Shown in pieces: positions 22,691 through 35,700 of a stretch of DNA of 64,000 bases. The notes under the pieces were generated by a model. It was not told the origin of the DNA. It did no database searches and saw only the letters and a program-made list of their open reading frames with translations. This stretch comes from Onthophagus taurus (Eukaryota; Arthropoda; Insecta; Coleoptera; Scarabaeidae). A program made the position numbers and the translations under genes. The stretch covers positions 6,889,501 to 6,953,500 of the forward strand of contig NC_091970.1 in assembly GCF_036711975.1 (NCBI RefSeq). Direction: 5' to 3'. Every line of letters begins with the position of its first letter. Position 1 is the stretch's first letter.

Positions 22691-23460
22691 GTAACACAAC
22701 ATTATATATTATCATTCTAAAGAGGACGTTTTAAGCTTTTATTTAAGATATAACTCAATCTTTACCTCCAAGAAATTAACCGGAAGTGATTCATTAAAAA
22801 TCGATGTAAGTAATTATCTCCAATTTCTTTTTAATTTTTTTCTAAGAAATTTTGTTCTATAACATATAAGTTAGCATATATCATCTTAAAGGGGGTACTT
22901 TAATCTTGTATTTGAGATATAACTTATTTCTTAACAACCCAAACTTGTTAAACTTTAAATATTTTCTTTGATAGCACCGTTTTCGGAAATTTCATCATAT
23001 TGCATATAAGTTATCATATATCATTCTAAAGAGAACATTTTAAGCTTTCATTTAAGATGTAATTCATTCGTTAACTCCCAGAAATAAACCGGAAGTGATG
23101 ATATTTAGAAATAATCACCAATTTTTTTAATAAGTATAATCAAAAATTTCTTACTAAGAAATTTCATTATACAACATATAGGTTGTTATATATCATCTTA
23201 AAAAAGACATTTTAAACTTTCATTTAAAATATAACTCATTCGTTATCTCCCAGAAATAAACCGGATGTGATTCATTAAAAATCAATGTCAATTAGAAATG
23301 ATCTCTAATTTCTTTTTAATTTTTTTCTAAGAAATTTTGTTATATAACATATAACGTATCATATACCATCTTAAAGAGAGCACTTTAAGCTTTTACATGA
23401 GATAAAATTCATTCGGTAATTCCCGGAAATAAACCGGAAGTGATTAATTAAAAATCGAAA
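22690..23460. repeat. ~172-bp tandem repeat with CCGGAAGT in each unit
   Basis: About five degenerate units between SLC33A1 and the cyclase gene. AACCGGAAGTGATT or a close variant occurs at 22778, 23087, 23259 and 23432, and CATATAAGTTATCATATATC variants occur near 22862, 22999, 23176 and 23347. The last spacings are 172-173 bp. Units also share AAGAAATTTTGTTATATAAC. Monomer length resembles the other satellites of the window, but the sequence is different. Confidence 0.8.
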
Positions 23461-23721
23461 TGAATCAATTTTTTAGTACAATTTATTTTCCAACTTATTT
23501 TATCGTGTGATAATAATACAATAATAACACATAAAACATTTAAACTTGATTAATGATGGAGAAACACATTTATATCGATGGATACATTTACATCAATAGA
23601 TACGTTTATATAGATGCATTCCCATCTAACACTCAATCGTTCGTTTACGTTTAAATGATGCAAGTAACACATAACACAAAGATTAATGAGGATAGATTGA
23701 ATCGTTTTGATTAATTTTAAC

Positions 23722-26700
23722 CTAATTACATTTTATTTTGCGCAAAAAAATCGGATCCGCGTCTTCTTCATCGTGAAAATGATTTTGATCCAATTCTTGA
23801 CGATTTTCCGTGACTCCTTCTTTACACGTTAACCAAAAAGTGTCCATTAATCCTTTTCCCTATCAAAATAAAATGTTTTATGTTCTTATTTGGGTATTAA
23901 ATTAAGTATTAAGTGTTACCTTTACATCAACTAATCCTCGGTGTTCGCATTTAAACCCACCAATTGCATCTAAAGCGGTTTTCATTTCCAAACTAATATG
24001 GATTTTGGATGCTTCCCCGGTTGATTCCATTCTTGAAGCCGTGTTAACCGTGTCTCCAAATAAGCAATATCGCGGCATTTTCGTGCCAACTATCCCGGCA
24101 ACAACCGGACCGGTGTGGATACCACATCGAATTTGGAGCTTTTGTGATTTCGAATGGGGTATTTTAAAGATTGAGGAGCCCGCTAATAAATCTAGAGCCA
24201 TACTGGAAATTTCGCTGACGTGTTTATTACCTAAAAGATAAAAATGAGTTTGATTAAGTTTATTAATTTGTTATAAAACCATTTTTGACTGGTAATCCGG
24301 ATGCGACCATGTAAGAATCGCCGATAGTTTCTACTTTGTAAACATCGTAGCACTCAATTCGTTCGTCGAAGAGTTTGTAGATTTTATTTAAAAATGTAAC
24401 AACCTAAAATTAATTTCTTTTTAATTATTAATTATATAAATGTCTTTTGATACCTCTAAAGGGGTGCTTATGGCTGCTATTTCTGTAAATCCAACGATAT
24501 CACTAAAATAAATCGTAACTGAAGCGTAATATTCAGCGGGGACCTTTTTTAATTAAAATCGAAATCAATTAATTAATTTAAAGAATGCTTAATTTAATTT
24601 ACCTGCTTAGTTTGTTTTAATTGCATCGCAACGCTTGGTGGTAACATTTGGAACAGCAAAGTATCGCTTTTTTGCTTCTCAATCTTTAATTCCTTCGCTT
24701 TCATCGCTAAATTAGCAGCGTATAACTTAAGAAATACTTCTTTAAAAAGGTTATTAAATCACACCAAATAGAAATAAATAAATAAGAAATTTTATTCGAA
24801 AAAAAATTCACAAAACCATCTACCTGTATAGTTTTAACCGCGTTTCTTACAAGCCATATTATTAAAGGCGAAACCACCAAGACAACCACCAATATAACGA
24901 TTCCAATCGCTTCAGTACTCGCCGCTTCGTTTAAATTCCTTTTAACATAATCCCTTTTATTTAAAAAAAATTAAATTAATAAATAAAATCGAAAATGTTC
25001 TTTTAACCTGATTTGGTGTCTTAATTCGTTTTGTAACTTTCTTAATTCGTCAGTGTAATCGGCTAATGAATCGAAATACTCGATTGCCTCTCCTAAATTC
25101 GCCTCGCGTTGTTTATTTTCTAGGATAATGTTTCGTCTGAAACAAGAAATATATCAAAATAAAACCTGAAATTCTTTTTGTATTGAAAAGATTTTTTAGC
25201 TTTATAGATTTTATTATTTAAAATCGCTTCTTAAATTTGATTTGAAACTTAAATGATTACATACTTAAGTTTAATTGATCCATAATTAGGCATATTCCTC
25301 GTTAAGTTTCTATAAATAGCTTTCAATTTGGGAACGTAATTTAACGAACCATTTAAAAGATCTTTTGCGATGGCGTCGTGTTTTATATAATTACTATAAG
25401 TGGTTCCATTTAAATATCCCTTCCCGAAATAATGGACTCCGTAAACACTTGATATTCCCGTACTTTCAATGCTCCGCAATAAATTTTTAAACGCAATTAA
25501 GTATCTGCAACAACATAGATAATGAAAATATTTAAGATAAAATATATTACCTCCAAACTCCGCTACTATCGGCTTCTTTAATCTGATTAGTTAGATGGTT
25601 TAACATAGCTTCGTTCACGGAGGTGTACCAACGAAAAACGTCGGACATATTCGATTCCAATTGAATTTTTCGGCTGAAAATCGAAATATATTGTTAACAT
25701 AATGCATCGTTTGATATTCGAATTTTCGCTTCGAGTTAAACGTGCGTTAGGGAGAAAGTCGAAACCACTCTGGTTGAGTACCAATTAATTTTATTATGAT
25801 TGATGATCGCGAACGAGAGGAGTGTTGAATTACTAGATGATCATTTTCTGAAGCGAATTTCAAACTTAATATATCTCTATATATACCAACTACTTGCTTT
25901 GCTTAAAAAAGAATCAATATCGTAGTTAATACTTAATGGAAAATTGTAAGTTTTATTTAGCGCAGCTTAATTTTATCAAATTGTTTCTGTTTCACACACC
26001 TAAATGAAGTTTTTTAGTTTTGGATCATTTTTTCACACACATTATTAACCCAAAATTTGTCATTCCAAAGAGTTTTTGGATTCCTGCAACCCAATTTCTA
26101 CTAACAATGGTAACTTTCTTGCTTCTGTGACAGTAGGAGATAGATCAAGTAATAAAAAATAAAATATTCTTTCCTATACTGAAGTATTGCCGGATTCTCT
26201 TTCTGTTATTACCGATATAACTTTTTTCATGTTCAAACTAGCTGGCTTGAAATATTCAGTAACAAACTTGTTCAAATCTCCTCCTATGACGAATTATGAC
26301 ACAGACAAAATAGTCAGTAGAACACCAAAAAAAAGCTGTTTGAGGATTTTGTCAAGGTAGTGCACAAAAATAATCATCTAAATTACATATCTAATGAACA
26401 ACATTCATCCAACCCAAAGCTTGTCAATATTTGATCAGATTATGTAATGATATCTTAATATATAAGCTAATAAATAATTAGTTTCCCCCCAAAAACTGCA
26501 AAAGCAGCGTATAATTACCATATGTACAGGGTGGGCAAATGTGGCTGTTATTATAGGCTATCTCAGAAACTATAAGAGATACGAAAAAAGTAGGTGCCAT
26601 GTCCCGGTCTCTTTTTTCGACACTAATCCAATCCCGCAAACACCAAACCTCTATCTTCTTTTGTTTTTTAGTTATAGCCAAAAAGTCAAATTTTCGTGAT

Positions 26701-29700
26701 TTCAAAAAATGCTCATATTTGCTTTATTTTTGAAATTAGAGGAATGAGGTTGATATGTTCTTAAGACACTTTTTTAAGTAGAATATACTGCCGTTGAAAA
26801 ATTTTAAAAATATTTGATAATTTTTGAGATACAACACAAAGTTGTATTTTTTTAAATACAAACTATAGTAGATTATGGTGTTACTGAAAAGAGCATATTT
26901 TTAGCTTTCCAATGATGTATTGCACGCATGGTGTATTTGGGGAAAATAAGCGTTATTTTTTAATTCTAAAATATTAAAGATTAATATTCAAAATTTTAAT
27001 TATAGTAGGCGAGGAAAACGTTAAATGCCACTTAGTTACTATAGTAACGTGAGTTTACTGATCATTTCATTCATGAATTTTTCGAAACGAGTTTCCCGCT
27101 TAAAAATTCCTCATTATTTTTAAATACATAAAGCGATAATATTAAAAAATAATTCTTTGAAAATGATAGATAAGGCTCCATATCCCATATAAACATCGTT
27201 TCAATGGAATGTCCACTGCTCAGTTTATGATCCCTAATCTTCCTCTATCTCACCCAATTTCAAAAGAAAAGGTTGCTAATATGAAAAAACTTCTAAATCG
27301 CATGGTTGGGGAAAACTGGTAAGATACTACCGAAGATTTCATTCATTGATACCCAACTGTTCTAACCTTACAACCAGTAAGTTTAGTAGAAGAAGATGAC
27401 ATAGTCTGTGACTGTTGAGTTCCTGAAGTTGTTGTTCATATTTAATTATTCATTAATTAATACGTTTCTTGTATTTTTAATAAACAAACTTTATCTACTA
27501 AATCATTTTTATTGGTGAACAAAGTTAGGGATAAGACACTGAGAAATTTAAATCAACTATTCAAAGTTTTTATTCGTTGGTACAAAACCAACTTTATCCT
27601 GCATAAAGCTAGGTGTCCACTTGAGAGAAACTTTTGAGAGTAACTCTCGATATCTACTCTCAACTCTGTGTCCACTTGAGACTGTTTTAGCTTTCCGAGA
27701 GCATCTATAAAACTTCCGAGAGCTTTCTCTCAGGACCGTGTCCACTAGTGAAATGTGTCCGTGCTATGGAAAGTAAAATTTATTTTCTTTCAGTGCTTGG
27801 TGTTTGTAAACATGGATGTAAACAAAATTGCAAGTGCAATAGTGTTGTACAAAATTTCAAAAAAAAAAAAATAAAAAGAAGCTGTTGGGTGAAATCATGG
27901 ATTTGGCGTAGATTAGAGCTGGGTGTCAACAAATATCAACATTCGTTGTCAAATTGTTAGTTATTTGGCATACTGGATTCACAAAAAAGTGAACTCGATT
28001 GCTTTAATGGCACTTATAAATGCAAACTATAAGTTTATTGTCGTACACGTGACAGCTTAATAGTGGCTTGGCAGTATTTTGGAAAATTATTAGAAAATAT
28101 AAACTTAAACGCCTCAATTGCTGTAAGAGACTAGATATTGCTGGCAGAAGACTAAGTACTACTAATGAAAGACTAGATGTTGCAAATGAAGCAGATTCTT
28201 CTTACAGAAGACTGCACACTACTACCAGAAGATGAAATATTGTTGGTAGAAGACTAGATATTGGTGCAAAAGATTAGATATTGCAAATGAAGCATATCCT
28301 TCATACAGAAGACTACACACTACTACTAAAAATCAAATACTTTTAGCAGAAGACTTAATTTTACTGTCAGAACACCAAAATATGTTGTCAGAAGTTACTA
28401 TTACTAATGGTACAAATCCCGTTTAAATTTCTGTCCAATACTTGTTAAAATTGCATCCTTCGCTTCCCGATTTCTATGTTCATTAGATGTGATATTCCAA
28501 AGAATTGAATTTTCTTCATACACTTCAATTAATTCAAATATTTCTTCTTGGGACTATTTTCTTTTAGGTGTTATCTTTAAACTTGTTATATTGAGAAAAC
28601 TCCCAGCTACTCGCAGCAAAATTCGAACCTTGTTTGGTTTTTGACAGTTACTCTCACGATAGATAAATTGTGCGTGTCCACTTGAGTACAAATCTCAACG
28701 TGTTTACTCTCCGAAAGTTTGTGGGGACTCTCTGATAGTTACTCTCAGATGCGTGTCCACCAGAAAATATACTCTCGATAGCTTCTCTGGAGAGCATTTC
28801 TCGCAAGTGGACACTTAGCTTAATGGTACAAGACCAACTTTCTGTCATATTCGTGCAAAACCATACAGCAATTAGGTAGTAATTACTGTCCGAACCCGCC
28901 TACTATAATCAAAATTTTGAACTTTAGCGCTTACTATTTTGGAATTGAAAATTAACGCTTATTTTCCGCAAATGCACCATACATGCGATACATCATTGGA
29001 AAGCTAAAAATATGCTCTTTTCATTAACATCATAATCAAGTATAGTTTGTATTTAAAAAAATACAACTTTGTGTTGTATCTCAAAAATTATCAAATATTT
29101 CAAAAATTTTTCAACGGCAGTATATTCTACTTAAAAAAGTGTCTTAAGAACGTATCAACCTCATTTCTCTAATTTCAAAAATAAACGAAATATGAGCATT
29201 TTTTGAAATCACGAAAATTTGACTTTTTGGCTATAACTTAAAAACAAAAGAAGATAGAGGTTTGGTGTTTGCGGGATTGGGTTAGTCTCGAAAAAAGAAA
29301 CCGGGACATGGCACCTACTTTTTTCGTATCTCTTATAGTTTCTGAGATAGCTTATAATAACACCCAAATTTGCCCACCCTGTACATGTTTACGGCGTCAT
29401 AACTTTCTTATATAACACGGACAAAACACTGACACCATACAGAATCTATAGGAAATTTTCTTCTCCATCCGGTGGTATATAACCTTAGTAGATTGCACGG
29501 TTGCATAAACAGTTCCCCCCCAAAAACTGCAAAAACCGCGTATAATTACCGTATGTAAATATTTACGGCGTCATAACTTTCTTATATGATACGGACAAAA
29601 ATCTGTGATCATATAGAGTTTGTAGGAAATTTTCCGCTCTATATATTGGTATATGACTTTAATAGATGGCATGGTTGCATAAGTAGTTTCCCCCCAACAA

Positions 29701-32700
29701 CTGCAAAAGTGGCTAATAATATGTACATGTTTATGGCGTCATAACTTTCTTATACAGGGTGTTCCGGTGACTCAGGGCATAAAATAAACCTCATATACTA
29801 GAGCAAAAATGATGACGATTCGTGAAAAAAATTATTATAAAAGTCTTCAAATGGTCAAGATATGGGCCATCAAAGTTCAGAAGTTTTAACACATTTTTCT
29901 AAATATTTTCAATACCATTTATGGTAGAGCGTTGAAATTTGGTACAGGGTAAACAAATATCAAGCAAAATCATTGAACCAATTTTGAACCATGCTATACA
30001 GGCTGTCCCTAAAATTTGTTTGCTCAGAACTTTTTTGTTCGCTCGTAACCCTACATTTATTTTTGTACTTTTTAATAAAAAATTTATTTTAGAGACTTTT
30101 ATCACTCTTTGAAAATTTTGATAACATTGACCGTTTTCGAGTTATATGCGAAAATATTAAGCTTCGATTTCAATGGTAATACTAAAAAATAAAAAAATCT
30201 TCGAAAAAGTCAAGGTTGGCCATGGCAATTAAAAAAACAAATTGAGCTGTCAACTTGCTTATGTCGTTTAAACATAAATGATAGTTTTTTGTTAGTTAAG
30301 TTTTTATTAATTTTAAGTGTTCAAAATGGAGAGTTACTCATTTAGTGAACAAACTGACATGATTTTGACATTAGGGGAATGTCACGGAAACGCCGTAGCA
30401 GCCGCTAAGCGTTATCGGGAGAAATTTCCGAATCGCAGAGCGCCCAATCGAAAAACATTTTTAAGGATTGAAACCCGTTTAAGGGAAAATGGGACGTTTA
30501 AGTCGAAATTTACTAACAACAGTAACGTAAGATCAGTCCGAACACCCGAACTAGAAGAAGATATTCTAGACTACGTAGAAGAAAATACTACAGCTAGTAC
30601 TTTGGATATGGCGAGGCACTTTTTAACTTCAAAAACAACTGTCTGGAGTGTTCTTCACGAGCAACAGCTTTATCCATTTCATTGTTACAAAGTTCAGGAA
30701 GTTCGACTGGCTGATTACCCACTGCGACCGCAATGGCCAAATAATGCAGCACAAAATCCAAATTGATGATCAGTTTTAAGAAAAAGTGCTTTTTACAGAT
30801 GAATCCACTTTTTCTAAAGATAGAATCTTCAATCTGAGAAATATACATAGTTGGCGGACGATAATCCAAGATTTAAGAAAACTTGGAAATCACAATGGAG
30901 ATTTTCTCTTAACGTTTGGGCTGGCATTGTGGGCGATGTAATTATTGGACCCGTTTTCTTGCCATCAAGGCTGGCAAGGATGGACATACATACAGGCGAC
31001 ATTTAGAGGAATTAGATGATTTTTTAGATGACGGTCCTTCAAACACAAGGCAAGCAATGTGGTATATGCATAATGGTACTCCTGCGCATAGCACACAAGC
31101 TGTCCAAGAATTTCTGAGGGAACGTTTTTCGGGACGGTGGATTGGACTAGGAGTAGGTTCACCGATAAGGTGGCCCCCCGATCGCCAGATCTTACACCTG
31201 TAGATTTTTATTTATGGGGACGCGTTAAATTGCTAATTTACTGCGTTTAAATCAGTTGATCGAAAACGAGGTGTTACACGTGTTTGAAGTTCGATAATGT
31301 GGAGGTTGTTTCGCTTCACAGCGACGTTCTATATTTTTTTTTCCGCCCGTTTTAGATAAAGAGAAGATCAATGTTTCTGGTGGTATATTTAATATGTCGC
31401 TATCTCTAAAAGCACAGACAAAATCAGTCACAAAGTGCACAAAAATAATCATCCCTAATATAACAATATTCATCCAACCCAAAGTTTGTCAATATTTGAT
31501 CAGATTATGTAATGACATCTTACAATTAGTATACAAGCTAATAAATGATTACTTTGATTCCCCATGTCTACTAAACAAGATTGATGCTCCTCCTCGTCAG
31601 CTCCGATATAAATATTTATTTTATGCACCCATACCCCGAGCAAATGTTTATTAAAATACCCTTATCTTACGACTTCTCATTCGCATTTTAATCGAAACGA
31701 TATTATAACAATTCTTCAAAATCAATTATTACAAGTACTTACCGAAATTCATGCAACCTCTTTTGAAAGGTTTCTTTATCTGTATAAACTTCTTGTTCGC
31801 CTTCTTCATTTGGTAATCGTACAATAGGCCAACTGCTCATATTTTCTAAGGCTAAATCGGTTAGTACAAAAGTTTGCGTTAAATTTAATCTAAAAACATA
31901 AATGAAATTACTCTTTACTAATTATCTAAGTATAACAAAGAATTAGAAATTCACGTATAATTTAGGAGAGACGTGACGGAAAATTAAAATTTATTGCGCA
32001 CGCTAATAGGTAGTACATCAATATCGTTTTAAATTAAATTAAGTACGCTTCTTGTTTGGAAACTTTAAGAAATTAATTTTTTTATTATTATAATTACAAA
32101 AAAAATTTCTTTACCTTAAGGGCGATTCTGTGTTATTCGTGTAAACGTAAAAAGCAACTTCGGACCTTTCCAATTGAATTTTTGTCACCACTTTACCTAA
32201 TTCTGTTGCAATTGTAACCTAAAACAAAAATTACTTAATGCAAATTTTTTTTTTCATTTAATGAATTTCTTTTCGTTTTGTTGTTCTCTTTTCTTTATAT
32301 TAAAGGTCGTCGTAACCTCGGGAGTCGTAAGACCCTGAAGGGACACTTTTACGGATTTCGTCGAATCATGAGACCGTTCATGCGATCCTTCCGAAGACAA
32401 AAACGGGCTTAAGCCCCAGTAATTTCGCCCAGGTTACGTTCGTTTACGACTGGTTTGCCCTCGGAATCCAATATTGTGCGAAAAATACGGATTTAAAGAT
32501 CGTAAACAACTCTGACTTTTCAATCGTTTTAACTCAGCACAAAACCTTTACCCTTCCTTTTCCACATACTTTACAAGTCGATATCTTCGGTGTCTTTAAA
32601 GGTAATGGAATATTAAATACACCACTATAAAGCCTGATGTTTTCATCTTCTAAAACCTTGTCCTGTCAATATCTAAAACCAACACATAAAATGGTGCATT

Positions 32701-35700
32701 GATCTTTCTCAATACAACTATCAATCATATAGGAAATTTTCTGCTCCTTCTATCGATGCATAAAAAAATCAAAGACGTTTTTCGAGCGCATTAAATTACT
32801 TTCGGGATAATAAGTTTCTTATATGATGAGGAGAAAGCTCTGTGATCATATAGAATTTGTAGGAAATTTTCCGCTCTCTAGAGTGGTATATAACTTGAAT
32901 AGACGGCATGGTTGCCTAAGTAGTTTCCCCCCAAAAACTGCAAAAACCACGTATAATTACATTATGTAAATGTTTACGGCATCATAAATTTCTTATATGA
33001 TATGGATTAAAATCATCACCATACAGAATCTATAGGAAATTTTTTTCTCCATCCAGTGGTATATAACTTTAGTAGATCGCATGGTTGCATAAGCATTTCC
33101 CCCCCAAAAACTGAAAAACCGCGTATAATTACCGTATGTAAATGTTTACGGAGTCATAACTTTGTAATATGATATGGAAAAATCTGCGAGGTCATATAGA
33201 ATATGTAGGAAATTTTCGTCTCTATACAGTGGTATATAACTTGAATAGACGGCATGGTTGCATATGTAGTTTCCCCCCAAAAACTGCAAAAACCACGTAT
33301 AATTCCATTATGTAAATGTTTACGGCGTCATAACTTTCTTATATGATATGGATAAAACACCGTCACCATACAGAATCTATAGGAAATTTTCATCTCCATC
33401 CAGTGGTATATAACTGTAGTAGATCGCATGGTTGCATAAACAGTTACCCCCCAAAAACTGCAAAAATCGCGTATAATTACCGTATGTAAATGTTTACGGC
33501 GTCATAACTTTGTAATATGATATGAAAAAATCTGCGGGTCCATATAGAATATGTAGGAAATTTTCCGCTCTCTACAGTGGTACATGATTTTAGTTGATCG
33601 CATGGTAGCATAAGCATTTCCCCCCCCAAATACTGAAACAATCGCGTATAATTACCGTATGCAAATGTTTACAGAGTCATAACTTTGTAATATGATATGG
33701 AAAAATCTGCGAGTCCATATAGAATATGTAGGAAATTTTCTTCTCTATACAGTGGTATATAACTTGAATAGACGGCATGGTTGCATAAGTAGTTTCCCCC
33801 CAAAAACTGCATAAACCACGTTGAATTATATTATGTAAATGTTTACGGCGTCATAACTTTCTTATGGGATAGGGACAAAACACCGACACCATACAGAATC
33901 CATAGGAAATTTTCTTCTCCATCCAGCGGTATATAGCTTTAGTAGCTCGTATGGTTGCATAAGCATTTCCCCCCCAAAAAAATGCAAGAACCACGTATAA
34001 TTACCGTATGTAAATGTTTACGGAGTCATAACTTTGTAATATGATATGGAAAAATCTGCGAGGTCATATAGAATATGTAGGAAATTTTCTTCTCTATACA
34101 GTGGTATATAACTTGAATAGACGGCATGGTTGCCTAAGTAGTTTCCCCCCAAAAACTGCAAAAACCACGTATAATTCCATTATGTAAATGTTTACGGCGT
34201 CATAACTTTCTTATATGATATGGATAAAACACCGTCACCATACAGAATCTATAGGAAATTTTCATCTCCATCCAGTGGTATATAATTGTAGTAGATCGCA
34301 TGGTTGCATAAACAGTTACCCCCCAAAAACTGCAAAAATCGCGTATAATTACCGTATGTAAATGTTTACGGAGTCATAACTTTGTAATATGATATGGAAA
34401 AATCTGCGAGGTCATATAGAATATGTAGGAAATTTTCTTCTCTATACAGTGGTATATAACTTGAATAGACGGCATGGTTGCCTAAGTAGTTTCCCCCCAA
34501 AAACTGCAAAAACCACGTATAATTCCATTATGTAAATGTTTACGGCCATATAACTTTCTTATATGATATGGATAAAACACCGTCACCATACAGAATTTAT
34601 AGGAAATTTTCTTCTCCATCCAGTGGTATATAACTTTAGCAGATCGTATGGTTGCATAAGCATTTCACCCCAAAAAACTGAAAAACCGCGTAAATTACCG
34701 TATGTAAATGTTTACGGAGTCATAACTTTGTAATATGATATGGAAAAATCTGCGAGGTCATATAGAATATGTAGGAAATTTTCTTCTCTATACAGTGGTA
34801 TATAATTTTAATAGACGGCATGGTTGCCTAAGTAGTTTCCCCCCAAAAACTGCAAAAACCACGTATAATTATATTATGTAAATGTTTACGGCATCATAAC
34901 TTTCTTATATGATATGGATTAAAATCATAACCATACAGAATCTATAGGAAATTTTCTTCTCCATCCAGTGGTATATAACTTTAGTAGATCGCATGGTTGC
35001 ATAAGCATTTCCCCCCAAAAACTGAAAAACCGCGTATAATTACCGTATGTAAATGTTTACGGAGTCATAACTTTGTAATTTGATATGAAAAAATCTGCGA
35101 GTCCACATAGAATATGTAGGAAATTTTCTTCTCCATCCAGTGGTATATAACTTGAATAGACGGCATGGTTGCATAAGTAATTTCCCCCCAAAAACTGCAA
35201 AAACCACGTATAATTACATTATGTAAATGTTTACGGCCATATAACTTTCTTATATGATATGGATAAAACACCGTCACCATACAGAATTTATAGGAAATTT
35301 TCTTCTCCATCTAGTGGTATATAAGTTTAGCAGATCGCATGGTTGCATAAGCATTTCCCCCCAAAAACTGAAAAACCGCGTATAATTACCGTATGTAAAT
35401 GTTTACGGAGTCATAACTTTGTAATATGATATGGAAAAATCTGCGAGGTCATATAGAATATGTAGGAAATTTTCTTCTCTATACAGTGGTATATAATTTT
35501 AATAGACGGCATGGTTGCCTAAGTAGTTTCCCCCCAAAAACTGCAAAAACCACGTATAATTACATTATGTAAATGTTTACGGCATCATAAATTTCTTGTA
35601 TGATATGGATTAAAATCATCACCATACAGAATCTATACGAAATTTTCTTCTCCATCCAGTGGCATATAACTTTAGTAGATCGCATGGTTGCATAAGCATT

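Larger units (their letters stand above)
26525..29383. mobile_element. 2.86-kb foldback element inserted in the 174-bp satellite
   Basis: Termini are TACAGGGTGGGCAAATGTGG and its inverted counterpart ending CCCACCCTGTA. The inverted arms of about 490 bp (26525-27012 and 28895-29383) match with few differences; both hold ATAAGAGATACGAAAAAAG and TCCCGCAAACACCAAACCTC. Satellite sequence stops at 26524 and resumes at 29384, with TA at both junctions, so the insertion used a TA target. The interior contains no transposase and is occupied by a nested element. The frame at 26478-26705 is the arm, not a gene. Confidence 0.85.

Noticed and set aside
35065-35310. Minus frame of 81 codons
   Set aside because: Spans monomers of the 174-bp satellite and repeats internally with the monomer.
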